Positions 28,729 to 35,868 of a DNA stretch of 64,000 bases are shown here, piece after piece. Each line of letters begins with the position of its first letter. The stretch's first letter is position 1. The position numbers were made by a program, and so were the translations under genes. Location of the stretch: assembly GCF_000987765.1 (NCBI RefSeq), contig NZ_LAHP01000012.1:1-64000 (forward strand), in the 5' to 3' direction. A model generated the notes under the pieces. The model was not told the origin of the DNA, did not search any database, and saw only the letters and a list, made by a program, of their open reading frames with translations. The DNA comes from Arsukibacterium sp. MJ3 (GTDB lineage: Bacteria > Pseudomonadota > Gammaproteobacteria > Enterobacterales > Alteromonadaceae).

Positions 28729-28914
28729 ATGCAAATAATTTTGAAAACTGGTATTGGTGGTGCGCCACTGATTTCCAAAATGCTAGACAGCCTGGGTGAA
28801 CCGGCAGGAATCTTAGGCACCCTAGCTGGCGACGACACTGTCTTTATTGCTCTGATAGATATTAATAGAATTGATGAAATCACCCAACAAATTAAAAATT
28901 TATTAGATGTATAG
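28729..28914 (+). pseudogene. argR: C-terminal domain of arginine repressor ArgR, N-terminus missing
   Basis: The 61-residue frame reads MQIILKTGIGGAPLISKMLD, then SLGEPAGILGTLAGDDTVFI and ends IKNLLDV. This is the ArgR C-terminal oligomerisation and arginine-binding domain: L-K-T-x-x-G-x-A-x-x-I, then L-D and G-T-[IL]-A-G-D-D-T-[IV]-F. The winged-helix DNA-binding half of about 75 residues is absent; repeat copy 2 lies where it should be. No ribosome site precedes the ATG. A terminator-like hairpin follows, so the 3' end of a real argR gene came in with it. If expressed, it could only form hexamers or mix with a complete ArgR. Confidence 0.85.
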
Positions 28915-28933
28915 TTAACTAGGTTGATTTAAT

Positions 28934-28969
28934 ATAAAAGAGGGCAACAATTATTTTTCCCTCTTTTAT
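28934..28969 (+). terminator. Terminator hairpin after the ArgR fragment
   Basis: ATAAAAGAGGG (28934-28944) and CCCTCTTTTAT (28959-28969) are perfect complements around a 14-base loop, and the right arm runs on into TTTTG. It lies 20 bases after the stop codon. Confidence 0.65.
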
Positions 28970-29118
28970 TTTGTGTTGTTTAATATTTTCAATGCTTTAG
29001 CTTATGTGACACTGATGTTGTCGTATGACATTTAGGGGTACTGTCACCCGATTGACGCAGACTATATTACCGAAAAAAGTTTTACTGGCCTCATACCAAT
29101 AAGACTCACTTAGGGAAC

Positions 29119-29607
29119 ATGATGGAAAATAATGCAGAAAACACTGCCAACAAAAGCACAGAAAAAAACACACAAGCGAATACGGCAACGATTAAACAAG
29201 ATTTGGAAGGAACGGTAAGTTTTCGCAAAGGTTTCAACTATAGCTTTATTGAAGGTGACCATATTATTTACTTAAATTGCTCAGCGGTTAATGGTAAAGA
29301 GCGGCTTTATGTTGATGATGTATTAGTCTCTGGCAAATGGTCGTTTAGACGTAAATCAATTCATCATTTTTCTATTGGCGCAGACTTTTATGAAGTTGAA
29401 TTACATGTCGTTAATATGTTTACCAGTGAAACTCACTGTACCTTGGTCAAGAATGATGTCCATGTAAAAACCTTAAAAAAAGCCTTAAATAAAAGTCGCC
29501 AACTGAGTAAAGATAAAATTTGGTGGTACATTCCATATTGTTACTTAGCTGGAGGGCTTTTTGGCTTTTTATTGGCAAAAGTCTTCTTTATGTTGTTTGG
29601 TGAATAA
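29119..29607 (+). CDS. Membrane-anchored protein of unknown function in the island
   Basis: 162 residues (161 from the second ATG). A polar Asn/Thr/Lys-rich head (about 1-33) is followed by a beta-rich domain (about 34-120: FRKGFNYSFIEGDHIIYLNC, RLYVDDVLVSGKWSFRRKSI, HHFSIGADFYEVELHVV). After a short basic linker comes one membrane segment near the end (YIPYCYLAGGLFGFLLAKVF). No signal peptide, so the beta domain should face the cytoplasm. Repeated 'Y-V-D-x-x-L-V-S-G' with 'H-H-F-x-I-G' resembles small FAIM-like beta domains, but I do not recognise the family. The stop is one base from the start of the next gene, also a membrane-tailed protein, so they likely work together. Confidence 0.7.
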   Translation: MMENNAENTANKSTEKNTQANTATIKQDLEGTVSFRKGFNYSFIEGDHIIYLNCSAVNGKERLYVDDVLVSGKWSFRRKSIHHFSIGADFYEVELHVVNMFTSETHCTLVKNDVHVKTLKKALNKSRQLSKDKIWWYIPYCYLAGGLFGFLLAKVFFMLFGE

Positions 29608-29608
29608 T

Positions 29609-29923
29609 ATGGACGTTAACGCTAAAAAAATAAAAGAGTTACGTACGGCCAAAGGTTGGACACAACAACATTTAGCCGATGCCTGTGCTATTAGTTTACG
29701 AACGGTGCAACGAGTAGAGCGTTACGGCAATGCCTCCCAAGATACAGTACTTGGTCTATCGTCAGTTTTTGAAACAGCACAAAGCAATATCATTGTGGCT
29801 GAAGCGCTTGAAGAAGATCTTGCCGGTGGAGGAGAAAAGGAGAGCGGTCAAAGTAAGCAAGTATTCTTAGTTGCAGTTTTTGGTGCCATGGTTGGCGCCT
29901 TGATTATGTTTTTTATTAAATAA
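29609..29923 (+). CDS. XRE-family HTH protein with C-terminal membrane segment
   Basis: 104 residues. Residues 1-65 are a Cro/CI-type helix-turn-helix: KIKELRTAKGWTQQHLADAC, AISLRTVQRVERYGNASQDT and VLGLSSVF. After a Gly/Glu-rich linker a single membrane helix ends the protein (VFLVAVFGAMVGALIMFFIK, 85-104). A DNA-binding domain fixed to the inner membrane suggests a signal-responsive regulator whose partner is the adjacent membrane protein, one base upstream. ATG 29609 is preferred to the earlier in-frame start, which lies inside the neighbour. Confidence 0.8.
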   Translation: MDVNAKKIKELRTAKGWTQQHLADACAISLRTVQRVERYGNASQDTVLGLSSVFETAQSNIIVAEALEEDLAGGGEKESGQSKQVFLVAVFGAMVGALIMFFIK

Positions 29924-29977
29924 GCTTACAGGCATAGAAAGGATGGGAATATAAAAAGGATGGGAATACGCAAATAA

Positions 29978-30071
29978 GGCGTCAGAGCTAATAAAGCTAA
30001 TAATCGCCATGTCTTTGCAAGGCACTGAAATACTTATAATTAATCTATAGCGTCTTAAATTATATCCGACC
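29978..30071. repeat. Palindrome-ended repeat, copy 3 (94 bp)
   Basis: It runs from GGCGTCAGAGCTAATAA to TATATCCGACC, with a 9-base internal duplication (CTAATAAAG) and several changes relative to copy 2. It ends eight bases before the right copy of the 219-bp direct repeat, so it forms the right border of the inserted DNA. Confidence 0.72.
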
Positions 30072-30078
30072 TTTTTTT

Positions 30079-30297
30079 ACTTATTGTACATTAATGCGAT
30101 ATTTCGTGGGGCGGCGCATGCCAGCCCACTGCGTTAGTTAACCGAGGGTGTTAGGGGGCGCAACTTTGCGCCCTGTTATTATGTGCTGCGAGCCCGCTGA
30201 ATTAACACAGTCAGGCTGCCGGCGATTAAGCCCCAAAAGGCTGAGGCCAGGCCAAAGAAACTGGCACCAGAGGCAGTAACCAGTAAGGTAATGACTG
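30079..30297. repeat. Right copy of the 219-bp direct repeat
   Basis: Nearly identical to 27454-27671. It starts with the last codons of the M14 peptidase (LLYINAIFRGAAHASPLR, stop at 30135), here without the rest of the gene, and continues into the intact 3' end of benE. The two copies are in the same orientation and enclose the 2.4 kb island. Confidence 0.9.
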
Positions 30298-31342
30298 CAG
30301 CGTCCCGATACTTTGGATCACTGGTAGTGGTAGCCAGATTAGCGGCAATGGTACTGATTAACGCTAAACCTGCCAGTGCTGCTACCATTTCCTGAGGAAA
30401 AGCGGCAAAAAGTGCCACTACGGTAGCGCCGGCTAAACCTGCTAATAAATAAAATACCCCGGCGGCAATGCCGGCAATATAGCGTTTTTTAGGGTTTGGA
30501 TGCGCTTCGCTGCCGGTACAAATGGCGGCGGTAATAGCGGCCAGGTTAATTGAAAATGCGCCCCATGGTGCCAGCAGCAAGGTACTTAGCGCCGTGCTGC
30601 TGATAAGCGGCGAAATGGGTGTTTGATAGCCGCTGGCCCGCAGTACTGCTACCCCCGGGATATTCTGCGATGCCATGGTAACCAGCAATAGCGGTAAACC
30701 GACGCCAATTAAAGCACTGATTGAAAATTCTGGCGTTACCCATACCGGCTGCGCCAGGCTTAGGCTTACGTTCGATAAATCCAGGCTGCCGCCTACTATC
30801 ACCGTGATAATGCCGCTTAATAGAACCAGTAAAATGGCATAGCGAGGCCAGTAAACTTTAGCAGTGAGATACACCAGGCACATAATGCCCACTAATAACC
30901 ATTGGCTTTGCATTGAACTAAAAATAGCAAAACCAAACTGCAGTAAAATTCCGGCGAGCATAGCGCTGGCCAGTGGCAATGGAATAAGTGTGGTCAGTTT
31001 TTCAAACCAGCCGGTGACACCAATTATTAGCCCGAGCAGGGCGGTAAATATAAAAACGCCGGTCGCCTGTTCAATAGACAGCCCTTGTAAACTACTGGCC
31101 AACAAGGCCGCGCCAGGCGTAGACCAGGCGGTAATAACCGGTGCCTTGTAGTACCACGATAACCCAATACAGGTGGCGGCCATGCCAATACCAAGCGCCA
31201 GTAACCAAGACGCCATTATCTCGTTGCTGGCGCCGGCGGCGCTGGCTGCCTGAAACACAATCGCCACTGAGCTGGCAAAGCCTATCAATACTGCAACAAA
31301 CCCGGCCACTACGGCCGATAAACTGAGATCTTTTAACAGCAT
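30179..31342 (-). CDS. benE: BenE-family transporter
   Basis: 387 residues with about 12 hydrophobic segments. VITAWSTPGAALLASSLQGL is the family block (A-W-S-T-P-G-A-A-L) in the nucleobase/ascorbate-transporter-like fold, and NIPGVAVLRASGYQTPISPL and AITAAICTGSEAHPNPKKRY are further BenE hallmarks. The family includes the Acinetobacter benzoate/proton symporter; no benzoate genes are nearby, so the substrate is open. The start shares one base with the mutS stop, so the two minus-strand genes form a unit. The 3' end is duplicated at 27553. Confidence 0.9.
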   Translation of the reverse strand: MLLKDLSLSAVVAGFVAVLIGFASSVAIVFQAASAAGASNEIMASWLLALGIGMAATCIGLSWYYKAPVITAWSTPGAALLASSLQGLSIEQATGVFIFTALLGLIIGVTGWFEKLTTLIPLPLASAMLAGILLQFGFAIFSSMQSQWLLVGIMCLVYLTAKVYWPRYAILLVLLSGIITVIVGGSLDLSNVSLSLAQPVWVTPEFSISALIGVGLPLLLVTMASQNIPGVAVLRASGYQTPISPLISSTALSTLLLAPWGAFSINLAAITAAICTGSEAHPNPKKRYIAGIAAGVFYLLAGLAGATVVALFAAFPQEMVAALAGLALISTIAANLATTTSDPKYRDAAVITLLVTASGASFFGLASAFWGLIAGSLTVLIQRARST

Positions 31343-33930
31343 TAGCTTTCCTTTGCGTCCCGACTAAGTTGGTACAGCAATTCCAGCGCCTGACGGGCAC
31401 TGAATTCGTCCGGGTTAAGCGCAGCCAGCTGTGCTACCAGCGGGTGTTCAACCGCTAACAACGATAGCTGCTGGCCTTGATGCTCGCGCATTGGTAATGT
31501 GACCGCCGCGTTAGCCTGGCCTTGCTGTTCAAGTTGACGCAGCTTTACCTTGGCCATAGTAATTACCGCTTTAGGCACGCCGGCCAGTTGCGCCACCTGT
31601 AAGCCAAAGCTTTTACTGGCCGCGCCATCGTGCACATGATGCATAAAAACAATATTGTCATCATGCTCGATGGCGTCCAAATGGACATTTACCACGCCTT
31701 CGAGCGTGTTGGCCAGCTCGGTTAGTTCAAAATAGTGGGTTGCAAATAGGGTCAGGGCATTAATCCGGGTGGCCAAATAATCGGCGCAGGCCCAGGCCAG
31801 GCTTAAGCCATCAAAGGTGCTGGTGCCGCGGCCAATTTCGTCCATTAACACCAGGCTGTGCTCGGTAGCGTGGTGCAATATAGTGGCAGTTTCGCTCATT
31901 TCAACCATAAATGTTGAGCGGCCTGAGGCCAGATCATCTGATGCACCAATACGGGTAAAAATGCGGTCTATTGGCCCTAGTTCAGCGCTTTTTGCCGGTA
32001 CAAAGCAACCAATGTAGGCCATTAAGGTAATTAACGCGGTTTGGCGCATGTAAGTCGATTTACCGCCCATATTCGGTCCGGTTACCATCAGCATTCGCCG
32101 CTTGGCATGTAAATGTAGTGGGTTAGCAATAAAGGGGTCTGTCATTACCTGCTCAACCACCGGGTGACGGCCTTGCTGTAACTGAATGCCCGGCTGGCTT
32201 GATAAGGTTGGCCGGCAGTAATTCAGGCTGCTGGCACGCTCGGCAAAAGTACAGAGCACATCAAGTTCGGCCAGGGCATTGGCCAGCTGCTGTAATGGCG
32301 CTAAATACGGACTAACCAGGTCAAACAGTTGCTCGTATAACTGTTTCTCAATAGCCAGCGCCTGGCTTTGACTGCCCAGCACTTTATCTTCATATTCTTT
32401 TAGTTCAGGAATAATATAACGTTCGTTATTTTTCAGCGTTTGGCGACGCACATATTCTGCAGGCACTTTGGTGTCGGCGCTGCGGCCGGTTTCAATATAA
32501 TAGCCGTGCACCCGGTTAAAGCCGACTTTAAGTGAGGCAATACCGGTGCGTTCGCGCTCACGCAGTTCTAGTTGCTGCAAATAATCAGTGGCGCCAGTCG
32601 CCAGTGCCCGCCACTGATCAAGCTCATTGTGATAACCGTCGGCAATTACCCCACCATCACGAATTAATACCGGTGGTGCCTCGACAATAGCCGCAGTTAA
32701 CAATTGCTGCAGTTCAGGCATCGGTTGGCTGTTGTGGCTAATCTGTTGTAGCAGTGAAGTAGTCGCATAACTTAAGTCTTGTTGCAGTGCCGGCAACTGC
32801 GCCAGCGCCTGGCGCAATCTGGCGAAATCACGGGGGCGGGCACTGCGCAGTGCTAACCTGGCAATAACCCGTTCAATATCACCAATATTTTTTAGAGCGG
32901 GCTGTAAGGTTTCAACATCATCCGTTAACTCGTTTACGGTATCAAGCCGGGCATTAACCTGTTGCGGGTTGCGAAGTGGGGCATGGATCCAGCGCTTTAA
33001 CAGCCGCGAGCCCATCGCGGTTTGGTTGCGGTCAAGTACTGATGCCAGGGTGTTGTCGTAGCCACCACTAAGGTTTTGGGTAAGTTCAAGATTACGCCGG
33101 GTAGCGGCATCGAGCACGATATAATCTTCAGCCCGCTCCAGCGCTATGGCCCGGATATGTGGCAGGCTGGCAAGCTGGGTATCGTTTACATATTGCATCA
33201 GGCAGCCGGCGGCCATCAATGCCACGGGTGCCTCGTCCACCCCAAAACTAATTAAATCTTTTGTAGCAAACTGCTTACATAACAATCGCTTGGCAGTTGT
33301 CAGCTCAAATTCCCATTCTGGCCGGCGCCGCAGCCCTTTGCGTTGGCCAAACAGTTCAGGTTGGCTAAATAATTCCGGGTATAATAACTCAGCCGGATTA
33401 AGGCGTTGCAGTAACGCGGCTAAATCTGCACTGTTGGCGACCTGATTAATTAAAAAACGACCGCTGCTTAAATCCAGTTGTGCCAGGCCAAACTGACCGC
33501 GTAACTCACTAATAGCACAGAGTAAATTATCCTGACGTTCATTAAGTAAGGCTTCGTCGGTAACGGTACCCGGCGTGACAATGCGCACTACTTTACGTTC
33601 AACCGGCCCTTTGCTAGTGGCTGGATCGCCAATTTGCTCGCAAATAGCCACCGACTCACCCAATTGTACCAGCCGCGCCAGATACCCTTCCACTGCATGA
33701 TAGGGAACGCCAGCCATCGGTATTGGCAGGCCGGCACTTTGGCCACGCTTCGTCAGCGAGATATCCAGCAGGGCAGCGGCTTTTTTAGCATCATCGAAAA
33801 ACAGTTCATAAAAATCACCCATTCGGTAAAACAGCAAAATAGCCGGGTGGTCACTTTTCAGTGCCAAATATTGCTGCATCATCGGGGTATGGCTGTTAAG
33901 GGCTTGCTCTGGTTTATTGTCTGACGGCAT
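31342..33930 (-). CDS. mutS: DNA mismatch repair protein MutS
   Basis: 862 residues, full length. The mismatch-reading Phe-x-Glu is in [12 protein letters not shown] (Phe40, Glu42). ATPase motifs are [14 protein letters not shown] (Walker A) and [15 protein letters not shown] (Walker B), followed by [10 protein letters not shown]. The C-terminal tail ([15 protein letters not shown]) is the tetramerisation segment. It recognises mispairs and recruits MutL. It is divergent from pncC with a gap of about 30 bases, the usual mutS-pncC-recA neighbourhood. Confidence 0.98.
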   Translation of the reverse strand: MPSDNKPEQALNSHTPMMQQYLALKSDHPAILLFYRMGDFYELFFDDAKKAAALLDISLTKRGQSAGLPIPMAGVPYHAVEGYLARLVQLGESVAICEQIGDPATSKGPVERKVVRIVTPGTVTDEALLNERQDNLLCAISELRGQFGLAQLDLSSGRFLINQVANSADLAALLQRLNPAELLYPELFSQPELFGQRKGLRRRPEWEFELTTAKRLLCKQFATKDLISFGVDEAPVALMAAGCLMQYVNDTQLASLPHIRAIALERAEDYIVLDAATRRNLELTQNLSGGYDNTLASVLDRNQTAMGSRLLKRWIHAPLRNPQQVNARLDTVNELTDDVETLQPALKNIGDIERVIARLALRSARPRDFARLRQALAQLPALQQDLSYATTSLLQQISHNSQPMPELQQLLTAAIVEAPPVLIRDGGVIADGYHNELDQWRALATGATDYLQQLELRERERTGIASLKVGFNRVHGYYIETGRSADTKVPAEYVRRQTLKNNERYIIPELKEYEDKVLGSQSQALAIEKQLYEQLFDLVSPYLAPLQQLANALAELDVLCTFAERASSLNYCRPTLSSQPGIQLQQGRHPVVEQVMTDPFIANPLHLHAKRRMLMVTGPNMGGKSTYMRQTALITLMAYIGCFVPAKSAELGPIDRIFTRIGASDDLASGRSTFMVEMSETATILHHATEHSLVLMDEIGRGTSTFDGLSLAWACADYLATRINALTLFATHYFELTELANTLEGVVNVHLDAIEHDDNIVFMHHVHDGAASKSFGLQVAQLAGVPKAVITMAKVKLRQLEQQGQANAAVTLPMREHQGQQLSLLAVEHPLVAQLAALNPDEFSARQALELLYQLSRDAKES

Positions 33931-33962
33931 AATGTAACTCTGATTTCCCTGTTGGATTGGTT

Positions 33963-34463
33963 ATGCTACGTGCAACTGATACTCAGCAATTAGCAGCAGA
34001 GCTGGGTGCATTATTATTACGGAAAAAATGGTTCGTCACCACTGCTGAATCCTGCACGGGTGGTGGCATTGCCTATTACCTTACGGCTATTGCCGGCAGC
34101 TCTGCTTATCTGGATCGCAGCTTTGTTACATACAGCAATAAAGCCAAACAGCAGTTGTTAGGGGTGCGCAGTGCCACTTTATTACAATTTGGTGCGGTAA
34201 GCGACGAAACGGTAAAAGAAATGGCTCAGGGCGCCGCACTGGCTGCAAAAGCTAAATTGGCAATAGCGGTGTCGGGTGTAGCCGGGCCTGGTGGTGGCTC
34301 AGTGGACAAGCCTGTTGGCACCGTTTGGTTTGGTTTTTGGCTAAATGGCTTACTTAGCAGTCAGCAGCAACACTTTAGCGGAGATCGGCAACAAGTACGC
34401 CAGCAAGCCATCGATCACGCTCTGCAACAGAGCATCTTATTATTGACAGCTTTGTCAAACTAG
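33963..34463 (+). CDS. pncC: Nicotinamide-nucleotide amidohydrolase (CinA C-terminal domain)
   Basis: 166 residues, a stand-alone CinA-C protein. TTAESCTGGGIAYYLTAIAG holds the nucleophile Ser region, and AIAVSGVAGPGGGSVDKPVG with GTVWFGF is the second signature. It deamidates NMN to NaMN in pyridine-nucleotide recycling. ATG 33963 is preferred; a TTG six bases earlier is in frame. It lies directly before recA, as in other gammaproteobacteria. Confidence 0.93.
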   Translation: MLRATDTQQLAAELGALLLRKKWFVTTAESCTGGGIAYYLTAIAGSSAYLDRSFVTYSNKAKQQLLGVRSATLLQFGAVSDETVKEMAQGAALAAKAKLAIAVSGVAGPGGGSVDKPVGTVWFGFWLNGLLSSQQQHFSGDRQQVRQQAIDHALQQSILLLTALSN

Positions 34464-34467
34464 ACTA

Positions 34468-34483
34468 CTGTACGAGCATACAG
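34468..34483. promoter_or_regulatory. LexA (SOS) box upstream of recA
   Basis: CTGTACGAGCATACAG fits the gammaproteobacterial SOS box CTGT-N8-ACAG and differs from the E. coli recA box at one inner base. It lies 33 bases before the recA start. TTGACA at 34443-34448 may be a -35 element for a promoter overlapping the box. Confidence 0.9.
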
Positions 34484-34515
34484 TGTTTGTGCAAACCGAA
34501 CTTTTGGAGTGAACA

Positions 34516-35559
34516 ATGGACAACAATAAACAAAAAGCGCTGGACGCAGCCCTTACTCAAATCGAGCGTCAGTTTGGCAAAGGCTCTATCATGCGCCTTG
34601 GTGACAGCACATCGCTAGACATTGCTTCGGTTTCAACCGGTTCGTTAGGGTTAGATATTGCCCTGGGCATAGGGGGGTTGCCTTACGGTCGCATTGTGGA
34701 AATTTATGGTCCTGAGTCATCGGGTAAAACCACTTTAACATTACAAGTCATTGCTGAAGCGCAAAAAGCCGGTAAAACCTGTGCGTTTATAGATGCTGAG
34801 CATGCATTAGACCCAGTCTATGCGAAAAAGCTGGGCGTTAAGGTAGAAGATTTGCTGGTGTCGCAACCCGATACCGGTGAGCAGGCGCTGGAAATTTGCG
34901 ACATGCTGGTACGCTCTGCTGCGGTAGACGTGGTGGTTATCGACTCGGTGGCGGCATTAACCCCAAAAGCGGAAATTGAAGGCGATATGGGTGACAGCCA
35001 TATGGGCTTGCAGGCCCGTTTAATGTCGCAGGCGCTGCGTAAGCTTACCGGTAATATTAAGCGCTCTAACACCCTATGTATCTTCATTAACCAAATACGT
35101 ATGAAAATTGGTGTTATGTTTGGTAACCCTGAGACCACCACCGGTGGTAATGCCTTAAAATTCTATGCCTCAGTGCGTTTAGACATTCGGCGTATCGGCT
35201 CGGTTAAAGACGGTGATGAAATCACTGGTAACGAAACCCGAGTTAAAGTGGTGAAAAATAAAGTGGCTCCGCCCTTTAAGCAAGCTGAATTCATTATTCA
35301 GTATGGCGCCGGTATTAACAAAAATGGTGAGTTAATTGATTTAGGTGTCGCCCAAGGATTAGTTGACAAATCAGGTGCCTGGTATGCTTATCAGGGCAAT
35401 AAGATTGGTCAGGGTAAAGCTAACGCCATGAAGTTTTTAACTGATAACCCTGCCATTGCAGATGAAATTGAGAAAGAACTACGTAGCCGCCTGTTGCTCA
35501 AACCGGGTGAGAAAGTAATTGAAGAGGCTATACCGGCTGAATTTGAAGCTGACTTGTAA
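34516..35559 (+). CDS. recA: Recombinase RecA
   Basis: 347 residues. [20 protein letters not shown] is the Walker A region, [19 protein letters not shown] is the Walker B region, and [20 protein letters not shown] is loop L2. It forms filaments on single-stranded DNA, drives strand exchange and triggers LexA cleavage. TTGGAG precedes ATG 34516. The gene carries its own LexA box and a terminator. Its usual partner recX is not next to it but about 28 kb away at 63593. Confidence 0.99.
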   Translation: MDNNKQKALDAALTQIERQFGKGSIMRLGDSTSLDIASVSTGSLGLDIALGIGGLPYGRIVEIYGPESSGKTTLTLQVIAEAQKAGKTCAFIDAEHALDPVYAKKLGVKVEDLLVSQPDTGEQALEICDMLVRSAAVDVVVIDSVAALTPKAEIEGDMGDSHMGLQARLMSQALRKLTGNIKRSNTLCIFINQIRMKIGVMFGNPETTTGGNALKFYASVRLDIRRIGSVKDGDEITGNETRVKVVKNKVAPPFKQAEFIIQYGAGINKNGELIDLGVAQGLVDKSGAWYAYQGNKIGQGKANAMKFLTDNPAIADEIEKELRSRLLLKPGEKVIEEAIPAEFEADL

Positions 35560-35576
35560 TACCTTTGTACTAGATA

Positions 35577-35602
35577 AAAGCCAGCATAGTAGCTGGTTTT
35601 TT
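35577..35602 (+). terminator. Intrinsic terminator after recA
   Basis: CCAGC (35581-35585) and GCTGG (35592-35596) form a short stem, extended weakly by AAAA/TTTT, followed by six T. It separates recA from the long operon that follows. Confidence 0.75.
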
Positions 35603-35868
35603 GTTTTTAAATAGAGGCTCATTAACGGTTTATAGCCGGTAATTTACAGGCTGCTTTAACGTTAACACATTGAGCAAACAGCAAAACCTTCTATTTCATC
35701 ACGAACTACTGTTTTTGCTAAGGCTAATGGCATAACACGACTGCAATAAAGCCAAAAATATTGTCTTGCCCTGAAGTAACAGCAACGTTAACCTATTAAG
35801 TCTGTTTTTGCTAAACCACTTTTTTATTAACAATGTTGTCATCGCGGTAGGTGGCTGGTACTTCAAAA
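35603..35868. other. Intergenic region before the 20-kb envelope operon
   Basis: About 265 AT-rich bases with no convincing frame. AACGTTAAC occurs twice (near 35659 and 35789) and GTTTTTGCTAA twice (near 35709 and 35803), so there is some internal repetition. The promoter of the operon should lie here, but no sequence is good enough to name as -35/-10. Confidence 0.35.

Noticed and set aside
27454..30297. attL/attR of a prophage or integrative element
   Set aside because: The repeats are 218-219 bp, far longer than usual att cores, no integrase lies between them, and each includes ends of two genes. A recombination-made duplication fits better.
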